64,000 nt of DNA from Clostridiales bacterium (GTDB lineage: Bacteria; Bacillota; Clostridia; Saccharofermentanales; Saccharofermentanaceae), in the NCBI GenBank assembly GCA_017617995.1, contig JAFZVE010000028.1, forward strand, positions 81,218 through 145,217, read 5' to 3'. Shown one piece after another: positions 1 through 7,480 of this stretch. The first letter of the stretch is position 1. Every line of letters begins with the position of its first letter. A model generated the notes under the pieces. That model worked only from the letters and a program-made list of their open reading frames with translations. It did not search any database and was not told where the DNA came from. A program made the position numbers and the translations under genes.

Positions 1-1
1 C

Positions 2-142
2 AAGATGGCATCGGTTGCAGATGGCGTCATCGTCGGCTCGGCTGTGGTCAAGATCCTCGAGGAAAAGGGCGTCGATGCTCCGGTATGTATCGGTGCTTTC
101 GTCAAGGAGATGAAGGATGCCTGCATGGAAGTGAAAGGATAG
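2..142 (+). CDS. trpA: Tryptophan synthase alpha chain, C-terminal end (partial)
   Basis: The last 46 codons of a gene that begins outside the window. The visible residues include VADGVIVGSAVVK followed by a short amphipathic C-terminal helix. That is the conserved end of the TrpA TIM barrel, where the GS loop holds the phosphate of indole-glycerol phosphate. TrpA splits indole-3-glycerol phosphate to indole and glyceraldehyde-3-phosphate in the cytoplasmic TrpA2B2 complex. Its position just before a terminator suggests it closes a trp operon. The identification is from the motif only because most of the protein is missing. Confidence 0.85.
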   Translation, partial: KMASVADGVIVGSAVVKILEEKGVDAPVCIGAFVKEMKDACMEVKG

Positions 143-192
143 ATCCGGCATGCACACCCCTCCCACCTGAAGAAGAATCAGAAGCAAGAATC

Positions 193-247
193 AGGAGCCT
201 AATTTGTCCGTGGAATCAACATACCTGCGGGATAAAGGCTCCTTTTT
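193..247 (+). terminator. Intrinsic terminator after trpA
   Basis: Perfect 8-bp outer stem AGGAGCCT (193-200) with AGGCTCCT (236-243). An inner pairing TCCG/CGGGA tightens the loop, and a T run at 243-247 follows. It sits 50 nt after the trpA stop. Confidence 0.85.
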
Positions 248-252
248 CGTGT

Positions 253-280
253 TTGGGCGGGATAGTGGACATGCTATAAT
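253..280 (+). promoter_or_regulatory. Extended -10 promoter for the zinc-ribbon cluster
   Basis: TATAAT at 275-280 preceded by TGC (extended -10), with a weak TTGGGC -35 at 253-258 and a 16-bp spacer. It lies directly downstream of the trpA terminator and about 50 nt before the first zinc-ribbon gene. Confidence 0.65.
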
Positions 281-329
281 GATCATGGATGTTTGAGGTT
301 TTATGGAGACAAAAGAAGGAGGGGACGAG

Positions 330-1226
330 ATGGCGGCAGAAAACAAATTCTGCACAAACTGCGGAACACCCTTAGTCATTCAGGACGGGAAGTACAAGTG
401 CCCGAATTGCGGCACGGAGTATGCCGTTGACTGGGGACAGGAAGACGTAGCACGCGCTGAGAAGGAGACTGAGCAGGAGAGAAACCAGGCACAGCTCGAC
501 CGTGATCTGGCACTCTCACAGACACGCGCACAGATCGCGCGTCAGGAACAGTACAATCAGCAGCAGAGACAGATGAGACGCGCGATAATGCCTTTTGAGA
601 AGATGCTCCTGCGAATGGGGATCCTCATGGGCGGTCTACTGCTGATCTTCCTCATTATTCGGGTCGGTTCGTTTCTCCTTCTCCGAAACAGCGGTAACCT
701 GGGTATCCTAAAGACGAAAGACAAGACGCAAACGACTGAGAGTAATCAGATAGTCAGCGGCCGGATCGATAAAACAAAGATCCAAAAAGATGAAGACTTC
801 CTGGAAAATGCGTATGCGGCGGAAGAGTATGCCGTGAAGTATCTGGTGAAACAGGAAGCGAAGAGAAGAGATCCGGAAAGGCTGCTTGCTTATAACAAAG
901 AATACGAATACATCGAGTCTTATCTGGTATACAGGGACGGCCGGACAGAACTGATGTCGGTATTTCTGCTGACTTTTGTATCCGAGGACGAAAGTGAGAC
1001 ACTGAAGCTCTTTGTCCCGATCGAAATTCTCATAAGAGGGGTAGATGCGGATGGAAACGTGTACTCAGACTACGATCCGTCAGTATATTACGGATATTTA
1101 GGCCTTTATGGCGGTTTTGAGAACAAGGATGATCTGATCTCCGAGTATTTATCCTACGGCGATAGCGTCGAGAGCACACCTTTTGTGTTTCCGGAAGACG
1201 TACTGGATAAGATGTCTTCGGATTAA
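330..1226 (+). CDS. Zinc-ribbon, single-pass membrane protein (paralogue 1 of 3)
   Basis: 298 aa. The N-terminus has two Cys pairs (CTNCG, CPNCG) forming a zinc ribbon, then a charged, Gln-rich coiled-coil stretch (about 30-90). One hydrophobic membrane segment follows (about 95-118), then an acidic, presumably extracytoplasmic C-terminal domain. An in-frame ATG lies 27 nt upstream, but AGGAGG at 317-322 is correctly spaced only for the ATG at 330. Function is unknown. The same architecture is repeated in the next two genes, which are tightly linked (15-nt gap, then an ATGA overlap), so the three products probably act together at the membrane. Confidence 0.8.
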   Translation: MAAENKFCTNCGTPLVIQDGKYKCPNCGTEYAVDWGQEDVARAEKETEQERNQAQLDRDLALSQTRAQIARQEQYNQQQRQMRRAIMPFEKMLLRMGILMGGLLLIFLIIRVGSFLLLRNSGNLGILKTKDKTQTTESNQIVSGRIDKTKIQKDEDFLENAYAAEEYAVKYLVKQEAKRRDPERLLAYNKEYEYIESYLVYRDGRTELMSVFLLTFVSEDESETLKLFVPIEILIRGVDADGNVYSDYDPSVYYGYLGLYGGFENKDDLISEYLSYGDSVESTPFVFPEDVLDKMSSD

Positions 1227-1241
1227 AGAGAGGAGGGAAAC

Positions 1242-2126
1242 ATGAAACTTACGAACTTAAATTGTCCACAGTGTAATGGCCTTCTCAACCAGGAACGCGA
1301 CATGTTCTTCTGCAGCAGCTGCGGCTCGGCTTTTGCTGTCGATTATGATGAGAATGATGTAAAGTATGCCCAGCTCATCACCGAAGCGGAAAGAACAAAG
1401 ATGATGATCAACAGAGATGTGAACGTCATGCAGACCGGATATGTCCTCCGCGAGCAGGTCGCGAGAAATGAACAGAAACGTGATATTTCCCGTCAGAGAA
1501 AAAAAGCAGCCAAAGAAGGTTTTGCAGGACTCGGGATGTATATTGCCGGCCTGGTCTTTTCTGTACTTCCCATGATTGCTATCGGCGGATATCTTGTCTA
1601 TTCGCTTAGCGGAATGAATGACAAAATGAAGGAAAACAATGAGAAACGGAAGCAGGAACTGTATGAGACCGTTGCCGAAGATACGCATTTCCTGGAGAAT
1701 GCGGTTGCCGGAGGAAAGACTTTCTTGGATATGAAGTGCCAGGCGCCGATCTCCGATGGCCGATATGACGAGGATCGTCCCGCCGTCTACAGACACGACG
1801 CGACGATCGAGAATATCTATCTTATGAAGGCCGAAGGTTACCGTACTCCGTATCTTCTTCTGGTCTACCGGTTCACATATGAGTACGAAGACACAGGAGA
1901 GATTATCGAACTTTTCGACTGTCTCGAACTTCAGAAACTGGAACTGGATGAGTACGGATATATGGTGCCACAGTATATTCCGGATTTCGGTGTAAATGGG
2001 GATATGTACTTCGGTGCCTACTTTGACAAGGATCAGCTGATCCGTGAGTGTATCACCGGAGGCCGTGAAGAATACGAGGCTGAGGAACTGGATTTCCCGG
2101 ATCAATGGAAGGAGGGAAGAACATGA
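1242..2126 (+). CDS. Zinc-ribbon, single-pass membrane protein (paralogue 2 of 3)
   Basis: 294 aa. It has an N-terminal zinc ribbon (CPQCNG, CSSCGSAF), a basic helical linker, a membrane segment at about 95-115 (YIAGLVFSVLPMIAIGGYLV) and a soluble C-terminal domain. The domain order matches the genes on either side, and the post-ribbon motif (DYDENDVKYAQ) resembles the equivalents in paralogues 1 and 3. An AGAGGAGGG ribosome site lies 8 nt before the ATG. The stop overlaps the next start as ATGA, implying translational coupling. The role is unknown. Confidence 0.8.
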   Translation: MKLTNLNCPQCNGLLNQERDMFFCSSCGSAFAVDYDENDVKYAQLITEAERTKMMINRDVNVMQTGYVLREQVARNEQKRDISRQRKKAAKEGFAGLGMYIAGLVFSVLPMIAIGGYLVYSLSGMNDKMKENNEKRKQELYETVAEDTHFLENAVAGGKTFLDMKCQAPISDGRYDEDRPAVYRHDATIENIYLMKAEGYRTPYLLLVYRFTYEYEDTGEIIELFDCLELQKLELDEYGYMVPQYIPDFGVNGDMYFGAYFDKDQLIRECITGGREEYEAEELDFPDQWKEGRT

Positions 2127-3007
2127 GACTCAAAGTCATGAACTGCCAAAACTGTAACGCCCCTCTCCATCTGGAAGGTGAGAAACTGGTCTGTGCTTTC
2201 TGCGGAGGATCATTTGATATAACGAAGGATGCTTCGGATGTCGAGTATGAAAAGACCGTAAATGCCGAGACCTATATCCGCCAGTCTCTCATGGAAACGA
2301 CCTCGCAGCTTCAGGAATACTACCAGAGAAAAGAAGAAGAAAAAATACAGGAAGAAGAAAAAGCGCGCGAGGCCGAGAGAAAGAAAGTACAGGATAAAAG
2401 AAAGAAAAAGCTTCTTTCCTGGATCCGGTCGTTCATCATAATCGCACTGCTTTCTATAGGAATCATCGTGATTGTCCAGTACCTCTCGAAGCGCGCGAAT
2501 GATATGAAAGCAGAAGAGAAGGCAAGGAAGGCTCGGCAGGCTGCCGAAGCTACCACCTTCCGTGTTACCGGGTCGGAGCTTATGACCGAGCCGGAGACCA
2601 TGGCAGAAGTCTATGGTATGATCTGTCAATTCGAGATTGATGAATATAGCGAAACCATATATGACATGGAGGATGAATGGGCGCTTAAGACCGAACCGGA
2701 GGTCATCCGATCCTGCCTGATTACATCCGATGAAGATAACAGTCTTTACTCCATCGTAAAGATCATCTTGAGTACGGATGACGGGCGTGAGAAAGAACTG
2801 TATCAATGTGTCGTGGTTCCGAACATCAAGGTCGATCGGAAGGGAGAAGTATTTTTGCCGGATATGTCGGAACTTCAGAGCCGGACGGCCTCGGATTATG
2901 ATCCGATCTGGGGTGCGGGCTTTGATCCGGAGCTTCTTGAAGAAGAGGTGATCCGCGTCAAGAAGGAAGACTCCAATAACGGATTCCCGCTTTATTACGA
3001 TTTGTGA
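2123..3007 (+). CDS. Zinc-ribbon, single-pass membrane protein (paralogue 3 of 3)
   Basis: 294 aa. It has a zinc ribbon (CQNCNAP, CAFCGGSF), a long Lys/Glu-rich coiled coil (about 45-100), a membrane segment (about 102-122) and an acidic C-terminal domain. The start at 2123 is chosen over an in-frame ATG at 2105 because GGAGGG lies 7 nt before it and it forms an ATGA overlap with the previous gene. The final 13 bp overlap the end of the convergent helicase gene. The three genes look like products of tandem duplication that have since diverged. Function is unknown. Confidence 0.8.
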   Translation: MRLKVMNCQNCNAPLHLEGEKLVCAFCGGSFDITKDASDVEYEKTVNAETYIRQSLMETTSQLQEYYQRKEEEKIQEEEKAREAERKKVQDKRKKKLLSWIRSFIIIALLSIGIIVIVQYLSKRANDMKAEEKARKARQAAEATTFRVTGSELMTEPETMAEVYGMICQFEIDEYSETIYDMEDEWALKTEPEVIRSCLITSDEDNSLYSIVKIILSTDDGREKELYQCVVVPNIKVDRKGEVFLPDMSELQSRTASDYDPIWGAGFDPELLEEEVIRVKKEDSNNGFPLYYDL

Positions 3008-4704
3008 TCTTCGGGCGGAAGAAAACCGTACGAGCTCTTACTGTTCTCGAGAATATTCAGGATATTGGCCGCTTCACCCTTGGTGAGGCGGTCATAGTTT
3101 ACGCCTTCGATGACACGCGGATCGATCTTCTTTCTGATCATCTCGATCTGCTTTGATGAGGCGGGTTCATGTTTCCAGAGTGTCCGTTCCACATCCCAAA
3201 GGGATGCGAAGCTCTTATAAATCGGCTGCGAGTCGAGATTGTTCCTGACGACCCGGAAGGCGAGAACCGGATCGATCGGATCACTCTCCTTATGGAAACG
3301 CTTGCCTCCCACGTTCTGCTCGATGATGATCTTCGTCTTTCCGGTCAGATCGATGGCCTTGATCGTGATCTTGATCGCGGCATAGACTGTCGTTTGAGGC
3401 TGGGACTTCGCCAGAGGATTGTAAGCAGAAAGAGAGCCGTCTTTCTCCTTGACGAGCCGTCCGGACATGAAGAGAACGAAATCCCCGGAAGGCATAAGCG
3501 TATAGTTTACGCCGCGCGTCGAGATACCGGTCTCTGTCTCAAAGAGGCGAATCTCTCTGGCACTGACCTTCCACGAGAAGTGACGTGTGATCGAGGGCTC
3601 GATGTCCGTGAGCATGATGCCCTCGTCTTCTTTATCTCCGAGGATCTTCTTGAACTTCAGATCATCAAGCTCGATGCCGAAGAGGGAAGGCGCCGTGCAG
3701 ATGTCGAGCTTGCCCGAGACACCTACGCAATCCAGAAGAGTCAGGTGGGGCTTACCGTCGTAGAGGCGAAGTCCGCGTCCGACCATCTGCATGTAAAGGC
3801 TCGGATTGCGTGTCGGGCGTGCGATGATGATCGTCTCGATCAGGGGCATATCCGTTCCCTCAGTAAAGACCATGCAGTTGACGATACAGGGGATCTTTCT
3901 GTCCGTGAACTCCTTGATGATCTGCTCTCTGTTCTGCGTCTCTGCCGATACGACTACGGCACCGTCAATCAGCTTCGCGATGTTCTGCGCGTGATCTACG
4001 GTCGTCGCGAAGATCAGGGTCTGCCCGACGTGGTACTTATAGTAGGCTTCTGCGACGGCTTCGTTCTGTTCTGTGATATTTACGGCCGCGTCGAGCTGGG
4101 AGAGGTTAAAGTCATCCTTCTGGCGCTTGACGGAAGAGATATCGTAGCCGATATCGATACGCAGGCAACGGATATCCGTCAGGAAATGGTTCTTGATGCC
4201 CCAGCGGATATCGCGCTCAAAAACTATATCCGAATAGATCTCGCCGAGACCCTGCTTGTCGCCACGGTTCGGTGTCGCCGTGAAGCCGAAGTGAAGACGG
4301 GGCTTGAAGTAATCGTAGATCTTCTTGTAAGTTGGCGCCACCGCGTGATGCGCCTCGTCCGTGATGATGACATCGAAATCATCCGGGGAGAAGCGGTGCA
4401 GACGCCGTACCAGAGACTGGACACTGGCACAGACGATCTCCTCGCCGTCAGAGTGGCGCTTGGCCTGCTCGAATCCGACGGGGACACTGAAATACTTGAC
4501 GGGCTGGTTGACCAGTTCTTCTCTGTGGGATAGGATCAGAACGCGTCCGCGGCTGCGGATAAACGGCATGACGACCGTCTTTCCGAGTCCCGTGGCCATG
4601 GCAATAAGATGGGAGCCGGAATCGATGGCATTCAGAGTGCCTACACATTCCTGCTGGTATGGTCTTAATTTGTCATAGGGGATGAGTCCCTCGTGTGCGA
4701 TCAT
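2995..4704 (-). CDS. DEAD/DEAH-box superfamily II helicase
   Basis: 569 aa. N-terminal LRPYQQECV is a Q-motif-like element. Motif I is ATGLGKT, motif II is DEAH, motif III is FTATP, and motif VI is QMVGRGLR. The C-terminus carries a short domain (SKQIEMIRKK ... LTKGEAANIL) seen on many bacterial relatives of the RAD25/type III restriction R-subunit fold. It presumably uses ATP to translocate on DNA or RNA. No methylase or nuclease gene is adjacent, so there is no sign that it belongs to a restriction system. The start at 4704 is preceded by AAGAGGAA. Longer in-frame starts run into the divergent promoter and lack a ribosome site. Confidence 0.85.
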   Translation of the reverse strand: MIAHEGLIPYDKLRPYQQECVGTLNAIDSGSHLIAMATGLGKTVVMPFIRSRGRVLILSHREELVNQPVKYFSVPVGFEQAKRHSDGEEIVCASVQSLVRRLHRFSPDDFDVIITDEAHHAVAPTYKKIYDYFKPRLHFGFTATPNRGDKQGLGEIYSDIVFERDIRWGIKNHFLTDIRCLRIDIGYDISSVKRQKDDFNLSQLDAAVNITEQNEAVAEAYYKYHVGQTLIFATTVDHAQNIAKLIDGAVVVSAETQNREQIIKEFTDRKIPCIVNCMVFTEGTDMPLIETIIIARPTRNPSLYMQMVGRGLRLYDGKPHLTLLDCVGVSGKLDICTAPSLFGIELDDLKFKKILGDKEDEGIMLTDIEPSITRHFSWKVSAREIRLFETETGISTRGVNYTLMPSGDFVLFMSGRLVKEKDGSLSAYNPLAKSQPQTTVYAAIKITIKAIDLTGKTKIIIEQNVGGKRFHKESDPIDPVLAFRVVRNNLDSQPIYKSFASLWDVERTLWKHEPASSKQIEMIRKKIDPRVIEGVNYDRLTKGEAANILNILENSKSSYGFLPPEDHKS

Positions 4705-4795
4705 GATGATTCCTCTTGGCGAATAATGATTGACGGAGATGGATGAATACAGAACGCTTCCTGAGCGAAAGCGCATCTTCCGGTCGAGTGTTTCT

Positions 4796-4808
4796 CTATA
4801 AATTATAG
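4796..4808. promoter_or_regulatory. Palindromic divergent -10 region
   Basis: CTATAAATTATAG is a 13-bp palindrome between the divergent helicase and lipoprotein genes. It supplies TATAAT on the minus strand and TATAAA on the plus strand, so both promoters may share this site. The -35 boxes are weak. Confidence 0.4.
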
Positions 4809-4923
4809 AACAAAAATTCGGGAATGGAAGGGGTCGGCCGTCCTTTTTCTTTTCTTTTTGAGACATAAACAGGAGCCGTATCGTCCTATTTACAGAAAGA
4901 GAAAAGAACCGGGAGGCCGATCT

Positions 4924-6048
4924 ATGAAACACAGGATCCTTTGCATACTTTTGGCAAGTGCGATGAGCGCATCCATCCTGGCCGGATGCAGTAAAACCGA
5001 GGAAACGAAGAAGAAAACGAAAAAAGTGAAGAAAACGACCGAACAGACGGAAGAATCGGAAGAGGATCCGTCTGAAAATCCAGGGAACGGACTTCCCGAG
5101 GACCCGTCCGATCCGGGCCGGGCCGGATATGACAGTGTGTCGGATCTTCCATCAGACCGGGTGCTCTTTACATTTGAAAGAATGAATATGGCATGGGGCT
5201 ACAGCTCCTATACGATCGCCGTTATGGCGGACGGTCGAATCTATATATTTGATAATCACCAGGTGGTGAATACACATGGTGAACCATATGATTTCGAATC
5301 GGCTCTGCGGTTCCGCCTCGATTGTTATAAACAGGTCGAACCGGCCGGTACGGTGGATCAGGAGTGGCTGCAGCGCATGTACGAAGTGGCATCGCAGGTA
5401 GATCCGGATGCACCGGTTACAGCGGAAAACGTGATGGATGACTATGGACAGGAGGCGCTCTATTACTGGGATGAGAATGGAGAACGCGTCCGTCTTTTTG
5501 AGACCGGAGATATGACTTATACGATCGACGATCCGTATGCCCGGCAGTCGGAAATGATGTGGGAGGAGATCGACACGCATGTCACGATCGATTCCGATTA
5601 TCAGAGCCTCACTATCTATACCAATCAGGAAATGGCGATGGAGACGTATCACTGCGGGTATGTGGACCTTCCGGCCGGAAGTACCGGGAAGTACTTCTTT
5701 CTGAACTTCGAGGAGTTTAAGAAGGCGGCCGAGGTATGGCGTCTCGATATAGATGCGATCGAAGGAGATCTCGTCGCAAATGATTACATGCAGAGCGTTC
5801 CCGTATTCGTTCAGTTCGATCTGTTCTCGACGATGGGGTATACCCGTGAATACGACGCACTGGTGATCGATGGCGATATGCTCTACCTGATGCCGTCGGA
5901 TACATGCACGGATCCGGGAAGCGGCGACACGGTGGGTCAGGCGATGGACGGATTTGTTACGATCTTCCTTTATACCGGCGAACTGGATGTTTCGCAGCAG
6001 AGCGTGCCGGGTATCGCCGGGTTGGACTGGGAGAAGTATCAGGGCTGA
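4924..6048 (+). CDS. Hypothetical lipoprotein
   Basis: 374 aa. A signal peptide ends in a lipobox (ILAGC, Cys at about residue 21). A Lys/Thr/Glu-rich linker (about 24-60) typical of Clostridia surface lipoproteins follows, then a soluble domain of about 310 residues with no motif I recognise. GGGAGG before the ATG at 4924 fixes the start just ahead of the signal peptide; an upstream in-frame ATG would bury it. It is probably anchored on the outer face of the membrane. It is transcribed divergently from the helicase and is apparently monocistronic. Confidence 0.75.
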   Translation: MKHRILCILLASAMSASILAGCSKTEETKKKTKKVKKTTEQTEESEEDPSENPGNGLPEDPSDPGRAGYDSVSDLPSDRVLFTFERMNMAWGYSSYTIAVMADGRIYIFDNHQVVNTHGEPYDFESALRFRLDCYKQVEPAGTVDQEWLQRMYEVASQVDPDAPVTAENVMDDYGQEALYYWDENGERVRLFETGDMTYTIDDPYARQSEMMWEEIDTHVTIDSDYQSLTIYTNQEMAMETYHCGYVDLPAGSTGKYFFLNFEEFKKAAEVWRLDIDAIEGDLVANDYMQSVPVFVQFDLFSTMGYTREYDALVIDGDMLYLMPSDTCTDPGSGDTVGQAMDGFVTIFLYTGELDVSQQSVPGIAGLDWEKYQG

Positions 6049-6077
6049 GAAAAGGGATGCCTCGGAGGATGGTGCTT

Positions 6078-6146
6078 ATGCCTTACGAAAAGCACTGTCC
6101 TTCGGGGTTTTGTGCGTCCTGCATGAAGCAGGGCAAAAAACGATAA
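6078..6146 (+). CDS. Possible 22-aa Cys-rich peptide
   Basis: A short frame starting MPYEKHCPSGFC and continuing ASC before a basic end (KQGKKR). It has a good ribosome site, GGAGG at 6064-6068, 9 nt before the ATG. It lies between the lipoprotein stop and the carA promoter. Three closely spaced Cys plus His could bind a metal. It could also be chance, because nothing else supports expression. Confidence 0.3.
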   Translation: MPYEKHCPSGFCASCMKQGKKR

Positions 6147-6167
6147 GGAATTTCTTTTCCACCGGCA

Positions 6168-6196
6168 TTGACAGAGAAAACATAGATTACTATAAT
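6168..6196 (+). promoter_or_regulatory. Consensus sigma-A promoter of carAB
   Basis: TTGACA (6168-6173), a 17-bp spacer and TATAAT (6191-6196): an exact match to the housekeeping consensus. Transcription would start near 6203, giving a leader of about 117 nt before carA. Confidence 0.85.
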
Positions 6197-6250
6197 TCCC
6201 GTAAATGAAAAGTTTGCAGGGATTACAGAAGATACGAATATAGAGACAAA

Positions 6251-6296
6251 GGCGTCGCATGTGCCTCTTGAAAGGCACGTTGGGGACGTCTTTTTT
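6251..6296 (+). terminator. Leader terminator (putative attenuator) of carAB
   Basis: Outer stem GGCGTC (6251-6256) with GACGTC (6285-6290), one G.U; inner stem GTGCC (6261-6265) with GGCAC (6274-6278); then six T, CTTT. It lies between the carAB promoter and carA, so full transcription must pass it, which points to attenuation. I see no PyrR-type binding loop and no T-box. Confidence 0.65.
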
Positions 6297-6319
6297 CTTT
6301 TTGTGAGGCGGAGGACGTT

Positions 6320-7480
6320 ATGAGAAAGAAAGACCGGAAAATCGTTCTGGAAGACGGGAGCTTCTTTGAGGGCTACGGCTTCGGAGCAGATGTCGAGAGA
6401 GTCTGCGAGATCGTTTTCAATACTTCGATGGTGGGTTACCAGGAGATCCTGTCGGACCCGTCATACACTGATCAGATGGTCGTCATGACCTATCCGCTTA
6501 TCGGAAACTACGGCATCACGGACGATGACTTCGAGACGAAAAACCCGAGCATCGGCGGTTTCATCGTCGGGGACTATAACGATATGCCGAGTAACTTCCG
6601 CTACACGAAGACCCTCTCCGAAGAGATGGAAGAGAACAATATCCCCGGCATCTACGGAGTCGATACGAGAGAGATCACAAGATCGATCCGAGACCTCGGT
6701 TCAAGAAGAGTGATCATGACCTCGATCGATACGCCGCTTGAGGTGGCACTCGCGAAGATCACGGTGACACCGGTCCCGCACGATCAGGTATCCCGTGTCT
6801 CCTGTAAGAAGCGCTGGTACTCGAGAACCCCGAACCCGAAGTATAACGTGGTCGCCATCGACTGCGGCATCAAGCTCAATATCATCCGTAAGCTCAATTC
6901 TTACGGCTGTAACGTGACTGTCGTCCCTTATGACACGACTCCCGAGGAGATCGAGTTCATGAAGCCGGACGGCATTTTCCTTTCTAACGGGCCGGGTGAT
7001 CCGGAGGATGTAACTCCCGTTATTTCCACGGTAAAAGCACTGGCCGGGAAGTTTCCGATCTTCGGTATCTGCCTGGGTCATCAGATGATCTCGCTTGCTT
7101 ACGGTGCCAAGACCTATAAGCTTAAGTTCGGTCACCGTGGCGGTAACCATCCGGTAAAGAATCTCGCGACAGGGAAAATCGAGATCACTTCCCAGAACCA
7201 CAGCTATGCGGTCGATCTCGAGAGCCTCAAAAACACGAAGCTGGAAGCGACACACATCAATCTTCTCGATAATACGGTCGAGGGGGTCGAGTGCGTCGAA
7301 GATAAGGTTTTCTCCGTACAGTATCACCCGGAGAGTGCGCCGGGTCCGCAGGACAGCAGCTATCTCTTCGAGAAGTTTACTTCGATTCTGCAGGCGAGCA
7401 TGGATATGAAGACCGATCCGGATGCGGCCCGTCTCGGAAAAGCCGTAAAGAAGGAAAGCGAGGTGCGTGACAATGCCTAA
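6320..7480 (+). CDS. carA: Carbamoyl-phosphate synthase small (glutaminase) subunit
   Basis: 386 aa, normal length. The N-terminal CPSase_sm domain carries the family pattern [10 protein letters not shown], and [19 protein letters not shown] and [10 protein letters not shown] are diagnostic. The C-terminal class I glutamine amidotransferase domain has GICLGHQ with nucleophile Cys251 and the YHPES His/Glu. It hydrolyses glutamine and feeds ammonia to CarB for carbamoyl phosphate, used for arginine and pyrimidines. The stop overlaps the carB start by 8 nt. Expression is probably set by the strong promoter and leader terminator just upstream. Confidence 0.97.
   Translation: MRKKDRKIVLEDGSFFEGYGFGADVERVCEIVFNTSMVGYQEILSDPSYTDQMVVMTYPLIGNYGITDDDFETKNPSIGGFIVGDYNDMPSNFRYTKTLSEEMEENNIPGIYGVDTREITRSIRDLGSRRVIMTSIDTPLEVALAKITVTPVPHDQVSRVSCKKRWYSRTPNPKYNVVAIDCGIKLNIIRKLNSYGCNVTVVPYDTTPEEIEFMKPDGIFLSNGPGDPEDVTPVISTVKALAGKFPIFGICLGHQMISLAYGAKTYKLKFGHRGGNHPVKNLATGKIEITSQNHSYAVDLESLKNTKLEATHINLLDNTVEGVECVEDKVFSVQYHPESAPGPQDSSYLFEKFTSILQASMDMKTDPDAARLGKAVKKESEVRDNA

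Noticed and set aside
3169..4533. A 454-codon open frame antisense to the helicase
   Set aside because: Helicase motifs are intact on the other strand; the antisense product has no domain and an Asp/Arg-skewed shadow composition.
6205..6243. A 12-codon frame at the very start of the carAB leader RNA
   Set aside because: It begins about 2 nt after the predicted transcription start with no room for a ribosome site and has no run of regulatory codons.
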